From positions 422,676 through 486,675 of the forward strand of contig NZ_JAOWLB010000002.1 in the NCBI RefSeq assembly GCF_025751555.1: DNA of 64,000 nt, in the 5' to 3' direction. This DNA comes from Ruegeria aquimaris (lineage in GTDB: Bacteria > Pseudomonadota > Alphaproteobacteria > Rhodobacterales > Rhodobacteraceae). Positions within the stretch are counted from its first letter, which is position 1. Every line of letters begins with the position of its first letter. The position numbers were made by a program, and so were the translations under genes. Below the pieces are notes generated by a model. It ran no database searches. It was not told the DNA's origin and worked only from the letters and a program-made list of their open reading frames with translations. Positions 55,626-64,000 of this stretch are shown here, in pieces.

Positions 55626-55678
55626 GATCAGAGATCTAGCGCCCGCATCAAACCCGGGCCCGAACCAGGAGACTGGAT

Positions 55679-56284
55679 ATGGACAAGTTCGAAAAACTTC
55701 AGGGCATCGCCGCGCCGATGCCGCTTATCAACATCGACACCGACATGATCATCCCCAAGGTGTTTCTCAAGACCATCAAGCGGTCGGGCCTTGGCGTGAA
55801 CCTGTTCGACGAGATGCGGTATAACGCCGACGGGTCCGAGAACCCCGATTTCGTGCTGAACAAGCCTCAGTATCGCGACGCCGAAATCCTGGTGGCCGGC
55901 GACAACTTCGGCTGCGGCTCGTCGCGCGAGCACGCGCCCTGGGCGATCAAGGATTTCGGCATCAAATGCGTGATCTCGACCTCGTTCGCCGACATCTTCT
56001 TCAACAACTGCTTCAAGAACGGCATCCTGCCGATCGTCCTGCCGCAAGAGCAGGTCGATACCCTGATGAAGGATGCGGAAAAGGGCGCAAACGCCCGGAT
56101 GACTGTCGATCTCGAAGCGCAGGAGATCACCACGTCAGACGGCGAAACGATCCCCTTCGAGGTCGACGCCTTCAAGAAGCACTGCCTGCTCAACGGTCTC
56201 GACGATATCGGCCTGACCATGGAAAAGGCGGCCGCCATCGACACCTTCGAATCCCAGTCTGCCCAGTCGCGCCCCTGGGTCTGA
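55679..56284 (+). CDS. leuD: 3-isopropylmalate dehydratase small subunit
   Basis: 201 residues. It carries the swivel domain that completes the LeuC active site. [17 protein letters not shown] and [15 protein letters not shown] are family signatures. ATG 55679 follows CAGGAG. A clear terminator follows. Confidence 0.97.
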   Translation: MDKFEKLQGIAAPMPLINIDTDMIIPKVFLKTIKRSGLGVNLFDEMRYNADGSENPDFVLNKPQYRDAEILVAGDNFGCGSSREHAPWAIKDFGIKCVISTSFADIFFNNCFKNGILPIVLPQEQVDTLMKDAEKGANARMTVDLEAQEITTSDGETIPFEVDAFKKHCLLNGLDDIGLTMEKAAAIDTFESQSAQSRPWV

Positions 56285-56307
56285 CCTGACCGGATCACGA
56301 TGCCTGG

Positions 56308-56344
56308 CAATGCCGCGCCCCCTGGGTGCGGCATTGTTTTCTTT
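56308..56344 (+). terminator. rho-independent terminator of leuD
   Basis: CAATGCCGC, an 11-base loop, GCGGCATTG, then TTTTCTTT. A perfect 9-bp stem 23 bases after the leuD stop. Confidence 0.9.
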
Positions 56345-56632
56345 GCGGCCAAATCGCACACTCATAAGACGAATATGCCCAGGAATTGTCACAACCACTA
56401 AATGTGGTTCAATCTGTGCAAGCGGCCCGAAAATTCACCCTTTCTGATGCAATAAGGCACCAGTTTTGCCATGATTTCGCCCCAAATGCCGGGTCTCGTG
56501 ATTCAACAGCTTGAGCGCGTGACCAAATGGCGGCACAAATGAGGCCAAAATGAGGCAACCGCCACAGGCGGGATCAAGTTGGAACAAAGGCTCGGCAACG
56601 TATCGGCCTGTCCAGTTTGAAGGGATCGGACA
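56345..56632. promoter_or_regulatory. noncoding region with operator-like repeats before the 56633 gene
   Basis: No gene is seen in the 348 bases between leuD and the next gene. Beyond the terminator it holds a perfect inverted repeat AACCAC-N5-GTGGTT (56393-56409) and direct repeats AAATGAGGC at 56537 and 56548 (11-base period), with a weaker AAATGGCGG at 56525. It is more A/T-rich than its surroundings. It probably contains the promoter of the following genes. Confidence 0.45.
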
Positions 56633-57466
56633 GTGATAGGACGCATCACGGGCGCAGCTCTGCGTGGAATACTGGTGGCGCTGGTCGTCGTCATTCCCGC
56701 GCTGTATCTGCCCAGCACCGCTGCTACATCGACCGAGATCGTCGTTCTTCTGGCGATCCTCGGCTTCGTGATGACATTCTCCGAATACAGCTCGGCCTTT
56801 CCCAGCTTTATCGAATTCCGCGATGCGCCACCGTTGAACCGGATGCGGTTCATCGCGCTGATGACCATGATCACCTGCCTGACGCTGATCGTGAAACACG
56901 GCTTCGAGCCCACCAACATCACCGCGCTGTTCTCCGGCTTCGGGGTGCTGCTCGCCCGGCTGGCCGACTTTCCCTATTCGCCGGTCCGGCTGGTTGTTCT
57001 GATGCTGCCCGTCGGAGCCGCGCCCGAACTGATACAGAACGTCCGCGTCGCCGCCGCCGTGACCTATATCATCGCTCTGATTACCGTGCTCGCCTTCTGG
57101 TTCGCGGTGCGGGTCCGGGGATGGCCGACGGGCAACGGCGCCTTCAACGTCTGGATCAACCTGCCACTCTTCGACCCGACAACCGGCGGCGATGTCGTCG
57201 CGCGGATGCAGCGCGACGGCCGGTTCAACATGGTCGTGGGCGTCCTGCTGCCGTTCTTCATTCCCGCCATCGTCAAGATCGCCGCCGACCTGCTCAACCC
57301 GGTCAGCCTGGAAAGCCCGCAGACCCTGATCTGGACGATGAGCGCATGGGCCTTCCTCCCGGCGTCGATGATCATGCGCGGGCTGGCCATGATGCGGATT
57401 GCCGAGATGATCGAGGAAAAGCGCCGCCGCGCCTATCTGAACGCCGAGGCAATTCAGACGGCATGA
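56633..57466 (+). CDS. multi-pass membrane protein of unknown function
   Basis: 277 residues from GTG 56633. About seven hydrophobic segments (first at 10-30 and 35-52), with a charged loop near FIEFRDAPPLNRMRF and another at RMQRDGRFN. No family is recognised. Its end overlaps the nuclease-family gene by four bases (ATGA), so the two are co-expressed. Confidence 0.72.
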   Translation: MIGRITGAALRGILVALVVVIPALYLPSTAATSTEIVVLLAILGFVMTFSEYSSAFPSFIEFRDAPPLNRMRFIALMTMITCLTLIVKHGFEPTNITALFSGFGVLLARLADFPYSPVRLVVLMLPVGAAPELIQNVRVAAAVTYIIALITVLAFWFAVRVRGWPTGNGAFNVWINLPLFDPTTGGDVVARMQRDGRFNMVVGVLLPFFIPAIVKIAADLLNPVSLESPQTLIWTMSAWAFLPASMIMRGLAMMRIAEMIEEKRRRAYLNAEAIQTA

Positions 57467-58536
57467 TCCGCCCGGCGGCCCTGTTTGCGGCGCTGCTCGC
57501 CACCTGCGCCGGTGCCGAACCGCTTCGCATCGCCAGTTTCAATACCGAACTCGGGCGCGACGGCCCCGGTCTGATGCTGCGCGATATCGAAAAAGGGCGC
57601 GACACACAGGTTGCCTCTGTGGTTGCGGTCATCGCCCGGATCAGGCCCGACATCGTCGCCCTGCAAGGGCTGGATTGGGATCTGGAGGCGCGCGGGCTGA
57701 CCGCATTGTCGGTCCGCCTGGCCGAGGCGGGCTGGCCCCTGCCGCATCACTTCTCGCGCAGACCCAACAGCGGCCTCGCCAGCGACCTTGATCTCGATGG
57801 CGATCGGCGCAGTGGCGGCGCCGCCGACTCGCAGGGCTATGGCCAGTTCACCGGCCAGAACGGTATCGCCATCCTGTCGCGCTATCCCATCCTGGCGGAC
57901 GAGGCGCGCGATTTCTCCACGCTCTTGTGGCGCGACCTGCCGGGCGCGACCCTGCCCACCCGGAACAGCGAACCCTTTCCCTCGGTCGCGGCCCAGGCCG
58001 CGCAGCGCCTGTCATCGACCGGGCATTGGCTGGTGCCGGTCGACACGCCCGCGGGGCAGGTCTCGCTCCTGACCTATCAGGCAGGCCCGCCCGTGTTCGA
58101 CGGTCCCGAAGACCGCAATGGCCTGCGCAACCGCGATGAAAACCGGTTCTGGCAAATGCTGTTGGACGGCGGCCTCGGGCCGCTGCCCGGCGCCCCCTTC
58201 GTGCTGCTCGGCGGCAGCAATCTCGACCCATGGGATGGCGAGGGGTTCAACCAGACCCTGCGCGACCTGCTGGACGACCCCCGCCTGCAAGACCCCGCCC
58301 CCACCAGCGCTGGTGCGGCCATGGCGGGCGCGCAAGGGCACCGGGGGCCGGACGCGCAGGACACGGTCGACTGGCCCGGCATAGGCCGCTACCGGGTGGA
58401 TTATGTCCTGCCCTCGGCCCATTGGCAGGTCATCGACACCGGCGTGTTCTGGCCCGCAGCCGGGGAACCCGGCGCGGAAGACGCCTCAGACGCCAGCCGC
58501 CACCGGCTGGTCTGGGTGGATATCGCCCTGCCGTAG
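57463..58536 (+). CDS. endonuclease/exonuclease/phosphatase-family protein, exported
   Basis: 357 residues. A signal peptide (ALFAALLATCAGA) is followed by the EEP fold: LRIASFNTELG, RPDIVALQGLDWD, NGIAILSRYPI and a terminal RYRVDYVLPSAHW. The usual catalytic Glu in the ALQE(V) motif is Gly here (ALQGLDW), so nuclease activity is uncertain; lipid or phosphodiester substrates are possible. ATG 57463. The last 51 bases overlap the convergent gene on the other strand. Confidence 0.8.
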   Translation: MIRPAALFAALLATCAGAEPLRIASFNTELGRDGPGLMLRDIEKGRDTQVASVVAVIARIRPDIVALQGLDWDLEARGLTALSVRLAEAGWPLPHHFSRRPNSGLASDLDLDGDRRSGGAADSQGYGQFTGQNGIAILSRYPILADEARDFSTLLWRDLPGATLPTRNSEPFPSVAAQAAQRLSSTGHWLVPVDTPAGQVSLLTYQAGPPVFDGPEDRNGLRNRDENRFWQMLLDGGLGPLPGAPFVLLGGSNLDPWDGEGFNQTLRDLLDDPRLQDPAPTSAGAAMAGAQGHRGPDAQDTVDWPGIGRYRVDYVLPSAHWQVIDTGVFWPAAGEPGAEDASDASRHRLVWVDIALP

Positions 58537-59394
58537 CTCCGCCGGTACCGCCTGTGCCAGCGCCTTTGCCAAGGGTGTTTGCCGGAACCCGGGCAGCAGC
58601 GCGTCGAACGCCGCGCCATCCAGCCGGTGCGGCGTGTTCCACAGATACCGCATTTCCAGCAGGCAGCGCGCCAACGGCCAGAATGGCCGTGCCAGATGCA
58701 AGGGCAGCCAGTTCATCTGTTTCAGCGTCACCGGTCGGCCTGTCACCTGCGTCAGAGCCTGCGCGATGTCCCGCCCGCTCGCCGTGTATCCGGCGTATGT
58801 CACATCGCAGAATGTCGGCAGCGCCTCCCGCCGTTCCGCGAGTTCGACAGTGGCGCGGGTCAGGTCGGGCAGGAACGCCCAGGCATGGGCAATGTCGGGA
58901 TTGCCGGGATAGGTGAACCGCCCCCGCGCCAGCGGCTTGATCATGATCTGGTCGAACCAGTTGCCCGAGGCTTCGGTATCCAGATAATCGCCCGCCCGCA
59001 GAATGATGGTGCGTACACCCGAGGCGCGATAGGCGGCTTCCATCTCGATCCGTATCCGGCCCAGCGGGTTGGTCGCGCGGTGCGGCGTATCGGGCCCCCA
59101 GGGTTCTGGCGTCTGTGCTCCGAACACATAGACATTGCCGGGCACGATGACGGTCGCCCCTGCGGCCTTCGCCGCCTCGATCACCTGCGCGTGCAGCCCG
59201 GGCACCTGCCGCGCCCAGTCCGGGTATGGCGGGTTCCAGGCATTCACGATCACATCCGCCCCGCGCGCGGCGCTGTGCAGATCGTCGCGCTTGCGGTCGA
59301 ACGCGACCACGGTCCAACCCGCTCGGCGGAAGGCGATTGCGGCGTTGCGGCCGAACCGGCCCGAGGCACCGAGGATCAGAACTGTCTGGGTCAT
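58486..59394 (-). CDS. NAD(P)-binding epimerase/reductase-like protein
   Basis: 302 residues. Rossmann N-terminus VLILGASGRFGRNAAIAFRRAGW, ADVIVNAWNPPY, and the atypical-SDR segments GNVYVFG and FLPDLTRATVELAE. The substrate is unknown. ATG 59394 is the only sensible start; the frame open to 59673 runs through the divergent LysR gene. It is divergent from a LysR regulator that probably controls it. Confidence 0.83.
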   Translation of the reverse strand: MTQTVLILGASGRFGRNAAIAFRRAGWTVVAFDRKRDDLHSAARGADVIVNAWNPPYPDWARQVPGLHAQVIEAAKAAGATVIVPGNVYVFGAQTPEPWGPDTPHRATNPLGRIRIEMEAAYRASGVRTIILRAGDYLDTEASGNWFDQIMIKPLARGRFTYPGNPDIAHAWAFLPDLTRATVELAERREALPTFCDVTYAGYTASGRDIAQALTQVTGRPVTLKQMNWLPLHLARPFWPLARCLLEMRYLWNTPHRLDGAAFDALLPGFRQTPLAKALAQAVPAELRQGDIHPDQPVAAGV

Positions 59395-59495
59395 GGCTGG
59401 TCTCCTGTCGTGTACATCATGGTACAAAACGGACATAGTCGTCTGTCCGGCATGTATGAATTGCACAATTTCGTATTTTGTGTATTCATTTATGA

Positions 59496-60392
59496 ATGGA
59501 TAGACTTCCCGCCCATACAGATTGGTCGTATGTTCAAAGCTTTCTTGCGGTGGCCGAAACCGGCTCTCTTTCCGCCGCCGCGCGGCGCCTTGCGCTGAGC
59601 CAGCCAACCCTGGGTCGTCATATACAAGCCTTTGAAAAGGCGCTGAATCTTTCTCTGTTCGAACGGCACCCAAGGGGTCTGAAGCTTAGCGAGGCGGGCA
59701 CACGCATCCTGCCGCTGGCGCAACAGGCCCAAGAAGCGTTGAGCGCTATTGCGCTGGCGGCCGAGGGTCAGTCGCAAACCCTGGCAGGCACCGTTCGCAT
59801 CACCGCCTCGGTCTTTGCGTCCCATTACATTCTGCCGGAAATTATCTCGCAAATACGGGCACTTGAGCCTTCGATCGAGCTGGAACTCGTGCCCACGGAC
59901 GCCTCGGAAAACCTGCTGTTCCGCGCTGCTGACATCGCCGTGCGCATGTATCGGCCACGGCAGGTGGACATCGTCGCACGCCACATCCGCGACATTGAAA
60001 TGTGCGCCTGCGCTGCGACATCGTACCTCAACCGCGCCGGCCGCCCCGCCACCGCACAGGACCTGCTGAACCACGATCTTGTTGGATTCGATGAAAACCC
60101 TTTGATTATCAAAACGATGCAGTCCCTGGACTGGCCCGCCACCCGGCATGATTTCGCCGTGCGCTGCGACAATCAAAGCGCCTACTGGCAGTTGATCCGC
60201 GCCGGTTGCGGCATCGGTTTTTCCCAGCGCGCCATTGCCGAACGCGATCCGCTGGTCGAAATCCTTCCCTTCGACTTGCAGATCCCACGGCTCGAGATTT
60301 GGTTGGCCGCACCCCAGGCGATGCGACAAACCCCGCGTATCCGCCGGGTATGGGATCTGTTGGCCGAGGGATTGCGTTCGGCCCGGATCTAG
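59496..60392 (+). CDS. LysR-family transcriptional regulator
   Basis: 298 residues. N-terminal HTH (FLAVAETGSLSAAARRLALSQPTLGRHI) and a periplasmic-binding-like effector domain. It is divergent from the NAD-binding protein gene across 101 bases that contain A/T-rich stretches suitable for LysR binding. The effector is unknown. Confidence 0.92.
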   Translation: MDRLPAHTDWSYVQSFLAVAETGSLSAAARRLALSQPTLGRHIQAFEKALNLSLFERHPRGLKLSEAGTRILPLAQQAQEALSAIALAAEGQSQTLAGTVRITASVFASHYILPEIISQIRALEPSIELELVPTDASENLLFRAADIAVRMYRPRQVDIVARHIRDIEMCACAATSYLNRAGRPATAQDLLNHDLVGFDENPLIIKTMQSLDWPATRHDFAVRCDNQSAYWQLIRAGCGIGFSQRAIAERDPLVEILPFDLQIPRLEIWLAAPQAMRQTPRIRRVWDLLAEGLRSARI

Positions 60393-60521
60393 TAGCGACG
60401 CCTCCAAGACCCCAAAAGGCCCGTTTTCCAGTGTTTTCCGGCGGTTTTGAACCTCGCGCCGCATTGACCGGATGCGCGCGCCGCGCTAGGGCGATTGCGA
60501 CGTAACGCTAGGAGACGCCCC

Positions 60522-61625
60522 ATGCCCAACCCTTCGCTCCTCATCCTTCCCGGTGACGGTATCGGCCCGGAAGTCATGGCCGAAGTACGCAAGATCATCG
60601 ACTGGTTCGGTGCCAACCAAGGCCTGAAATTCGACGTGAGTGAGGATCTGGTCGGTGGTGCGGCCTATGACGTGCACGGCGTGCCGCTGGCCGATGAAAC
60701 CATGGCCAAGGCCCAAGAGGTAGACGCGGTCCTGCTGGGCGCCGTGGGTGGCCCGAAATACGACAACCTCGATTTCAGCCTGAAGCCTGAACGCGGTCTG
60801 CTGCGCCTGCGCAAGGAGATGGACCTTTTCTCGAACCTGCGTCCGGCCCAGTGCTTCGATGCGCTGGCGGATTTCTCGTCGCTGAAAAAGGACGTGGTGG
60901 CCGGGCTCGATATCATGATCGTGCGCGAGCTGACCTCGGGCGTCTATTTCGGTGAGCCGCGCGGCATCTTCGAGGAAGGTAACGAACGTGTGGGTATCAA
61001 CACCCAGCGCTACACCGAGAGCGAGATCGAACGCGCCGCACGTTCCGCATTTGAACTGGCGATGCGCCGGAACAAGAAGCTCTGCTCGATGGAAAAGGCC
61101 AACGTTATGGAATCCGGCGTGCTCTGGCGCGAGGTGGTGACCCGCGTGGGCAAGGAGTATCCCGAAGTGGAACTGAGCCATATGTACGCCGACAACGGCG
61201 CCATGCAGCTGGTCCGCGCACCCAAGCAGTTCGACGTGATCGTGACCGACAACCTGTTTGGCGACATCCTGTCCGACTGCGCCGCCATGCTGACCGGGTC
61301 TCTCGGCATGCTCCCCTCGGCGTCGCTGGGTGCCCCGATGGCCAATGGTCGCCCCAAGGCGCTTTATGAGCCGGTACATGGCTCTGCTCCCGACATCGCG
61401 GGCCAGGGCAAGGCCAACCCGATCGCCTGTATCCTCAGCTTTGCAATGGCGCTGCGCTACAGCTTTGACCAGGGTGCCGAGGCGGACCGTCTGGAAGCCG
61501 CCGTCGAGAAGGTACTGGCCGATGGCGTGCGCACCGCGGACCTGCTGGGTGAAGAAGGGGTAACCCCGGTGTCGACCACCCAGATGGGCGATGCCGTGGT
61601 GGCCGCGCTCGACGCCAGCTTGTAA
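60522..61625 (+). CDS. leuB: 3-isopropylmalate dehydrogenase
   Basis: 367 residues. It oxidises and decarboxylates 3-isopropylmalate in leucine synthesis with NAD. The N-terminus [17 protein letters not shown], the substrate motif [17 protein letters not shown], and the metal site [18 protein letters not shown] and [15 protein letters not shown] are seen. ATG 60522 follows AGGAG; a frame open to 60495 is less likely. Confidence 0.97.
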   Translation: MPNPSLLILPGDGIGPEVMAEVRKIIDWFGANQGLKFDVSEDLVGGAAYDVHGVPLADETMAKAQEVDAVLLGAVGGPKYDNLDFSLKPERGLLRLRKEMDLFSNLRPAQCFDALADFSSLKKDVVAGLDIMIVRELTSGVYFGEPRGIFEEGNERVGINTQRYTESEIERAARSAFELAMRRNKKLCSMEKANVMESGVLWREVVTRVGKEYPEVELSHMYADNGAMQLVRAPKQFDVIVTDNLFGDILSDCAAMLTGSLGMLPSASLGAPMANGRPKALYEPVHGSAPDIAGQGKANPIACILSFAMALRYSFDQGAEADRLEAAVEKVLADGVRTADLLGEEGVTPVSTTQMGDAVVAALDASL

Positions 61626-61631
61626 ATCCTG

Positions 61632-63224
61632 TCAGCCTGCGGTGGATCCGTCCGCCGCAGGCAATCCACCGGCCGCCGACCGGTGATAATGCGCGACGCG
61701 CTCGGCATGGTGCAACACCCGGTCCAGCCAGCGCATGGCATCGGTGTGAGAGAAGACCTCGGTCAGTTTGTACAATCCGGCGTGTTCCCCCAGCAGCATC
61801 GCCCGTCGGTGACGATTCCGGCGCGCATGAACGATCCCGCCCAGGCGCTTCAACCTGTTGACCGTACCACTGGCACCCAGTGCTTCATCAGCCTGCCCAA
61901 GCGCGGCGCCGGTGGCCAGGGTTGGCCGACGCGATAGCCGATCGTTCAACAGCTTGTCGATGTTTTCGGTTTGTGTCGCCCGCTCCAGCAATCGAGACAG
62001 GTGGTCGATCTGGTGAAGAAGGTCGGAGTAAACCTGCATCTCGGTCCGGCGCTCGTGTGAAAGTCTTACCTCGGACAGGAACCCGCGCAGATCCTCCAGC
62101 GCGGGTCCACACAGTCCAACCGCGGACAGCGGCCGATAGTCCGGCCGCTCTGCCATTGCAGAAGCGAGCGCCGAAAACAGCCGACCGGCAACCTGGGCCG
62201 CAGCCGATTGCGCCGTCAACAGAGCGGTGTTCGTATCGCTGAGTATGCCTCGGTCCAGAATGAACAGGCGGTCGGGTTTCTTGTCCGGCATGATAAGCGC
62301 AACCCAATCGGCGAACCGGGCGGTCCAGGGGAGGAACAACGCGGTCCCCATCAGGTTGAACCCGGTATGAAACATCAGCAGCGCGGTCATTGCGTCACTG
62401 TAATCGGCCATATGCTCAAGAAACGGACGTATCAGCAGCAGAATGGGAAAGGCGATGACGGATGTCACAATGTTGAACAAGAGATTGGCCAGGGCCGTCT
62501 GCCGCATCGGAACCGATCCGCCCGTTGACGCAAGCACGGCGGTAAAGGTTGTGCCGATGTTCATTCCGATGACAATCGCCGCCGCCTGCAACAGCGAAAT
62601 CGCCCCGGCCGACAGCATGACCAGCGACAAGGCCATGGCCGCGCTGGAGGATTGCATCACAATCGTGATGCCCGCCCCCAGCCCGACAATGGCCAGGAGC
62701 CCCAGCGGCCCCGCGCTGGGCAGCATATCCGGAGTGATATAGGCCGTCAGGTCACCCGCCCCGGTCTGCATCAGATCGAGACCGATCAGCAGCAGGCAAA
62801 GCCCCGCGATCACCCGCCCCGTCCGCGCGATGGCCCCTCGGCCCAGCAGATCGGCCAAAGCGGCAGGTAACAGCAGCGCCATGGCGATGTTTCCGAGCTT
62901 GAGCTTGAAGCCCAGGATAGAGACCAGCCAGCCCGTGGCGGTCGTTCCGATATTGGCCCCGAACAGCACGCCCAGCGCCTGTGGCATGGACAACAGCCCC
63001 GCTCCGACAAATCCGACCGTCATCACGGTTGTCGCGCTCGAGGATTGTACCACCGCCGTCGTCGCGGCGCCTGTCAAGACACCCCGCATGGGCGTGGTGG
63101 TAAAGCGCGTCAGGATCGTACGCAGGTTGCTGCCCGCCGCATCGCGCAAGGCGGCAGTCATGATCTCCATCCCCAGAAGAAACATGCCTATTCCGCCAAC
63201 CAGTAAGAAGAAGTCTCCGTCCAT
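61632..63224 (-). CDS. Na/Pi cotransporter family protein
   Basis: 530 residues. The N-terminal two-thirds carries about eight to ten helices with the repeated QSSSA motif (VVQSSSATTVMT; IVMQSSSAAMAL), the hallmark of type II sodium-phosphate symporters. The C-terminal third is a helical PhoU-like domain. It imports phosphate or a similar anion with sodium. It ends six bases from leuB (convergent). Confidence 0.93.
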   Translation of the reverse strand: MDGDFFLLVGGIGMFLLGMEIMTAALRDAAGSNLRTILTRFTTTPMRGVLTGAATTAVVQSSSATTVMTVGFVGAGLLSMPQALGVLFGANIGTTATGWLVSILGFKLKLGNIAMALLLPAALADLLGRGAIARTGRVIAGLCLLLIGLDLMQTGAGDLTAYITPDMLPSAGPLGLLAIVGLGAGITIVMQSSSAAMALSLVMLSAGAISLLQAAAIVIGMNIGTTFTAVLASTGGSVPMRQTALANLLFNIVTSVIAFPILLLIRPFLEHMADYSDAMTALLMFHTGFNLMGTALFLPWTARFADWVALIMPDKKPDRLFILDRGILSDTNTALLTAQSAAAQVAGRLFSALASAMAERPDYRPLSAVGLCGPALEDLRGFLSEVRLSHERRTEMQVYSDLLHQIDHLSRLLERATQTENIDKLLNDRLSRRPTLATGAALGQADEALGASGTVNRLKRLGGIVHARRNRHRRAMLLGEHAGLYKLTEVFSHTDAMRWLDRVLHHAERVAHYHRSAAGGLPAADGSTAG

Positions 63225-63352
63225 TTTTCACCGCTCGTTTGGTGCCAGTTTTTCGCAACTCTCCGTCATCGGCAAGACGCCCTGTTTGCGCGCAATCGAA
63301 CAGAATACCCCTTGCATGTATGAAACGCCGGGTATAGATCACGCGCCACGGT

Positions 63353-63429
63353 CGGAGTGTAGCTCAGCCTGGTAGAGCACTGTCTTCGGGAGGCAGGGGC
63401 CGGAGGTTCGAATCCTCTCACTCCGACCA
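63353..63429 (+). tRNA. tRNA-Pro (anticodon CGG)
   Basis: 77 bases. Acceptor stem CGGAGTG/CACTCCG, CCA encoded, T-loop GGTTCGAATCC, and anticodon stem CTGTC/GGCAG with loop TTCGGGA, which gives anticodon CGG for codon CCG. The 3' end is a likely integration site. Confidence 0.96.
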
Positions 63430-63436
63430 ATGAAAC

Positions 63437-63466
63437 AAAGCGCCCACGGGCGCCTTTGCTGTTTTC
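63437..63466 (+). terminator. terminator of tRNA-Pro
   Basis: AAAGCGCC...GGCGCCTTT, a short GC stem followed by TTTGCTGTTTT. Confidence 0.6.
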
Positions 63467-63560
63467 AGCAGATCGGCCGCAACAATATTCGCAACGTTTC
63501 GTGCAGCGGATGTGCTCACTTCGTTCGCAACCGGCAGCCGCCTACCACCGCAGAAGCACC

Positions 63561-64000
63561 TCATATCTTCCAGTCCATAATCCCCGCGGCGTTCTTCAGC
63601 GCATCCGGACTGTAGGACCGGTAGACGTTCTCCAGGGTCTCGCGAGAGGTAGAAAAATAGGCTGTGGCGTCCTCTAGCGTCATGCCGCGCATGAACGCCC
63701 AAGTAACGGCAGTGTGCTTCAGCGTGTGCGGCGTCACGTCCTCAAGTCCGGCCCGTTCGACAGCAGCACGAAATGCCTTGTCGATCCGGTCTACCGGCAT
63801 ACCCTTGAACGACACCACATGGCTCCCTTCCTGCTCCCAAGCCTTCATCTCCTCGTGGAGAGTGCCGGGGATCCTCACCATGCCCTTGCGCTTCTTGGTT
63901 TCGGCCTCGGCCTTGCCAAGGAATGAGGTGCCCCTAGATTTGTAGACGCTTTGCCGCCTAACTGTGAGGCTAGGAGGCCGAGATGGGGACAAGCAATTAC
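63561..64000 (-). pseudogene. tyrosine recombinase/integrase remnant (internally deleted, open at the right edge)
   Basis: The frame is open to the window edge. The last 120 or so residues are an integrase catalytic end: TPHTLKHTAVTWAFM (H-x-x-K-H box) and the tyrosine-bearing LENVYRSYSPD. In front, RQSVYKSRGTSF resembles the very N-terminus of phage integrases and joins the catalytic part directly, without the SAM-like and first half of the catalytic domain. This suggests an internal deletion. It lies 131 bases after tRNA-Pro and points toward it, as integrases of tRNA-targeting islands do. Confidence 0.65.

Noticed and set aside
56617..58536. A 639-residue form of the nuclease-family protein
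   Set aside because: Its first 282 residues run through the overlapping membrane protein gene in another frame; the true start is ATG 57463 with a signal peptide.

Overview
The window looks like chromosomal DNA of a marine alphaproteobacterium of the Rhodobacteraceae, close to Ruegeria and the Roseobacter group. The evidence is the high GC content, a CcrM-type GANTC methyltransferase, the FlaF/FlbT/DUF1217 flagellar set, the tldE-cysQ-waaA-lpxK arrangement, and a class III aminotransferase that resembles, from memory, the omega-transaminase of Ruegeria pomeroyi. No sequence search was run, so the genus is an inference. Nearly all the DNA is coding. Only the right edge looks mobile.

Layout. 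1-5.3 kb: end of a DUF2125 protein, then a TldE/PmbA protein, a CysQ-type phosphatase, a WaaA-like protein without the usual catalytic motif, and lpxK. 5.3-9.9 kb: CaiB/BaiF CoA-transferase, DsbA-like thioredoxin and DciA/DUF721 genes on the minus strand, then mutY and alkB. 10-13.4 kb: membrane adenylate cyclase, ccrM with three GANTC sites just upstream, and rnhB. 13.4-17 kb: three small secreted proteins, a two-pass membrane protein with a cytoplasmic OmpR-like winged helix, and a DUF427-adenylate cyclase fusion. 17-23.6 kb: a flagellar cluster (DUF1217, flbT, flaF, flagellin, flgN-like, flgJ-like, then fliK and flgD on the other strand).

23.6-36.9 kb: a polyamine region. A PotFGHI-type importer plus a PuuB-like oxidase is on the minus strand. 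A GntR regulator, a class III aminotransferase and a second PotADBC-type importer are on the plus strand. A shared TTTGATCA motif lies in front of potF, on the regulator start and in front of the aminotransferase gene, so the regulator probably controls uptake and catabolism together. 36.9-43.2 kb: two minus-strand orphans, the glycolate oxidase genes glcDEF and an MFS transporter. 43.4-50.4 kb: tandem serine proteases, an Hsp20 gene with a sigma-32-like promoter and a ROSE-like RNA thermometer, DUF1801 and GST genes divergent from a WYL regulator, a lytic transglycosylase and a third class III cyclase.

50.4-63.2 kb: a flavodoxin-like protein, rlmH and rsfS (the last preceded by a coupled 18-codon upstream ORF), an MscS channel, leuC and leuD with an HdeD-like gene between them, a membrane protein and a nuclease-family protein, a divergent NAD-binding protein/LysR pair, leuB and a Na/Pi symporter. 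63.3-64 kb: tRNA-Pro(CGG) followed by the remnant of a tyrosine recombinase, which suggests that an integrated element begins here and runs past the right edge.

The most unusual content is the 13.4-17 kb locus (membrane-anchored winged helix, small cysteine-containing secreted proteins and a DUF427-cyclase), the regulatory DNA and RNA signals around ccrM, hsp20, rsfS and the polyamine genes, and the degraded integrase.
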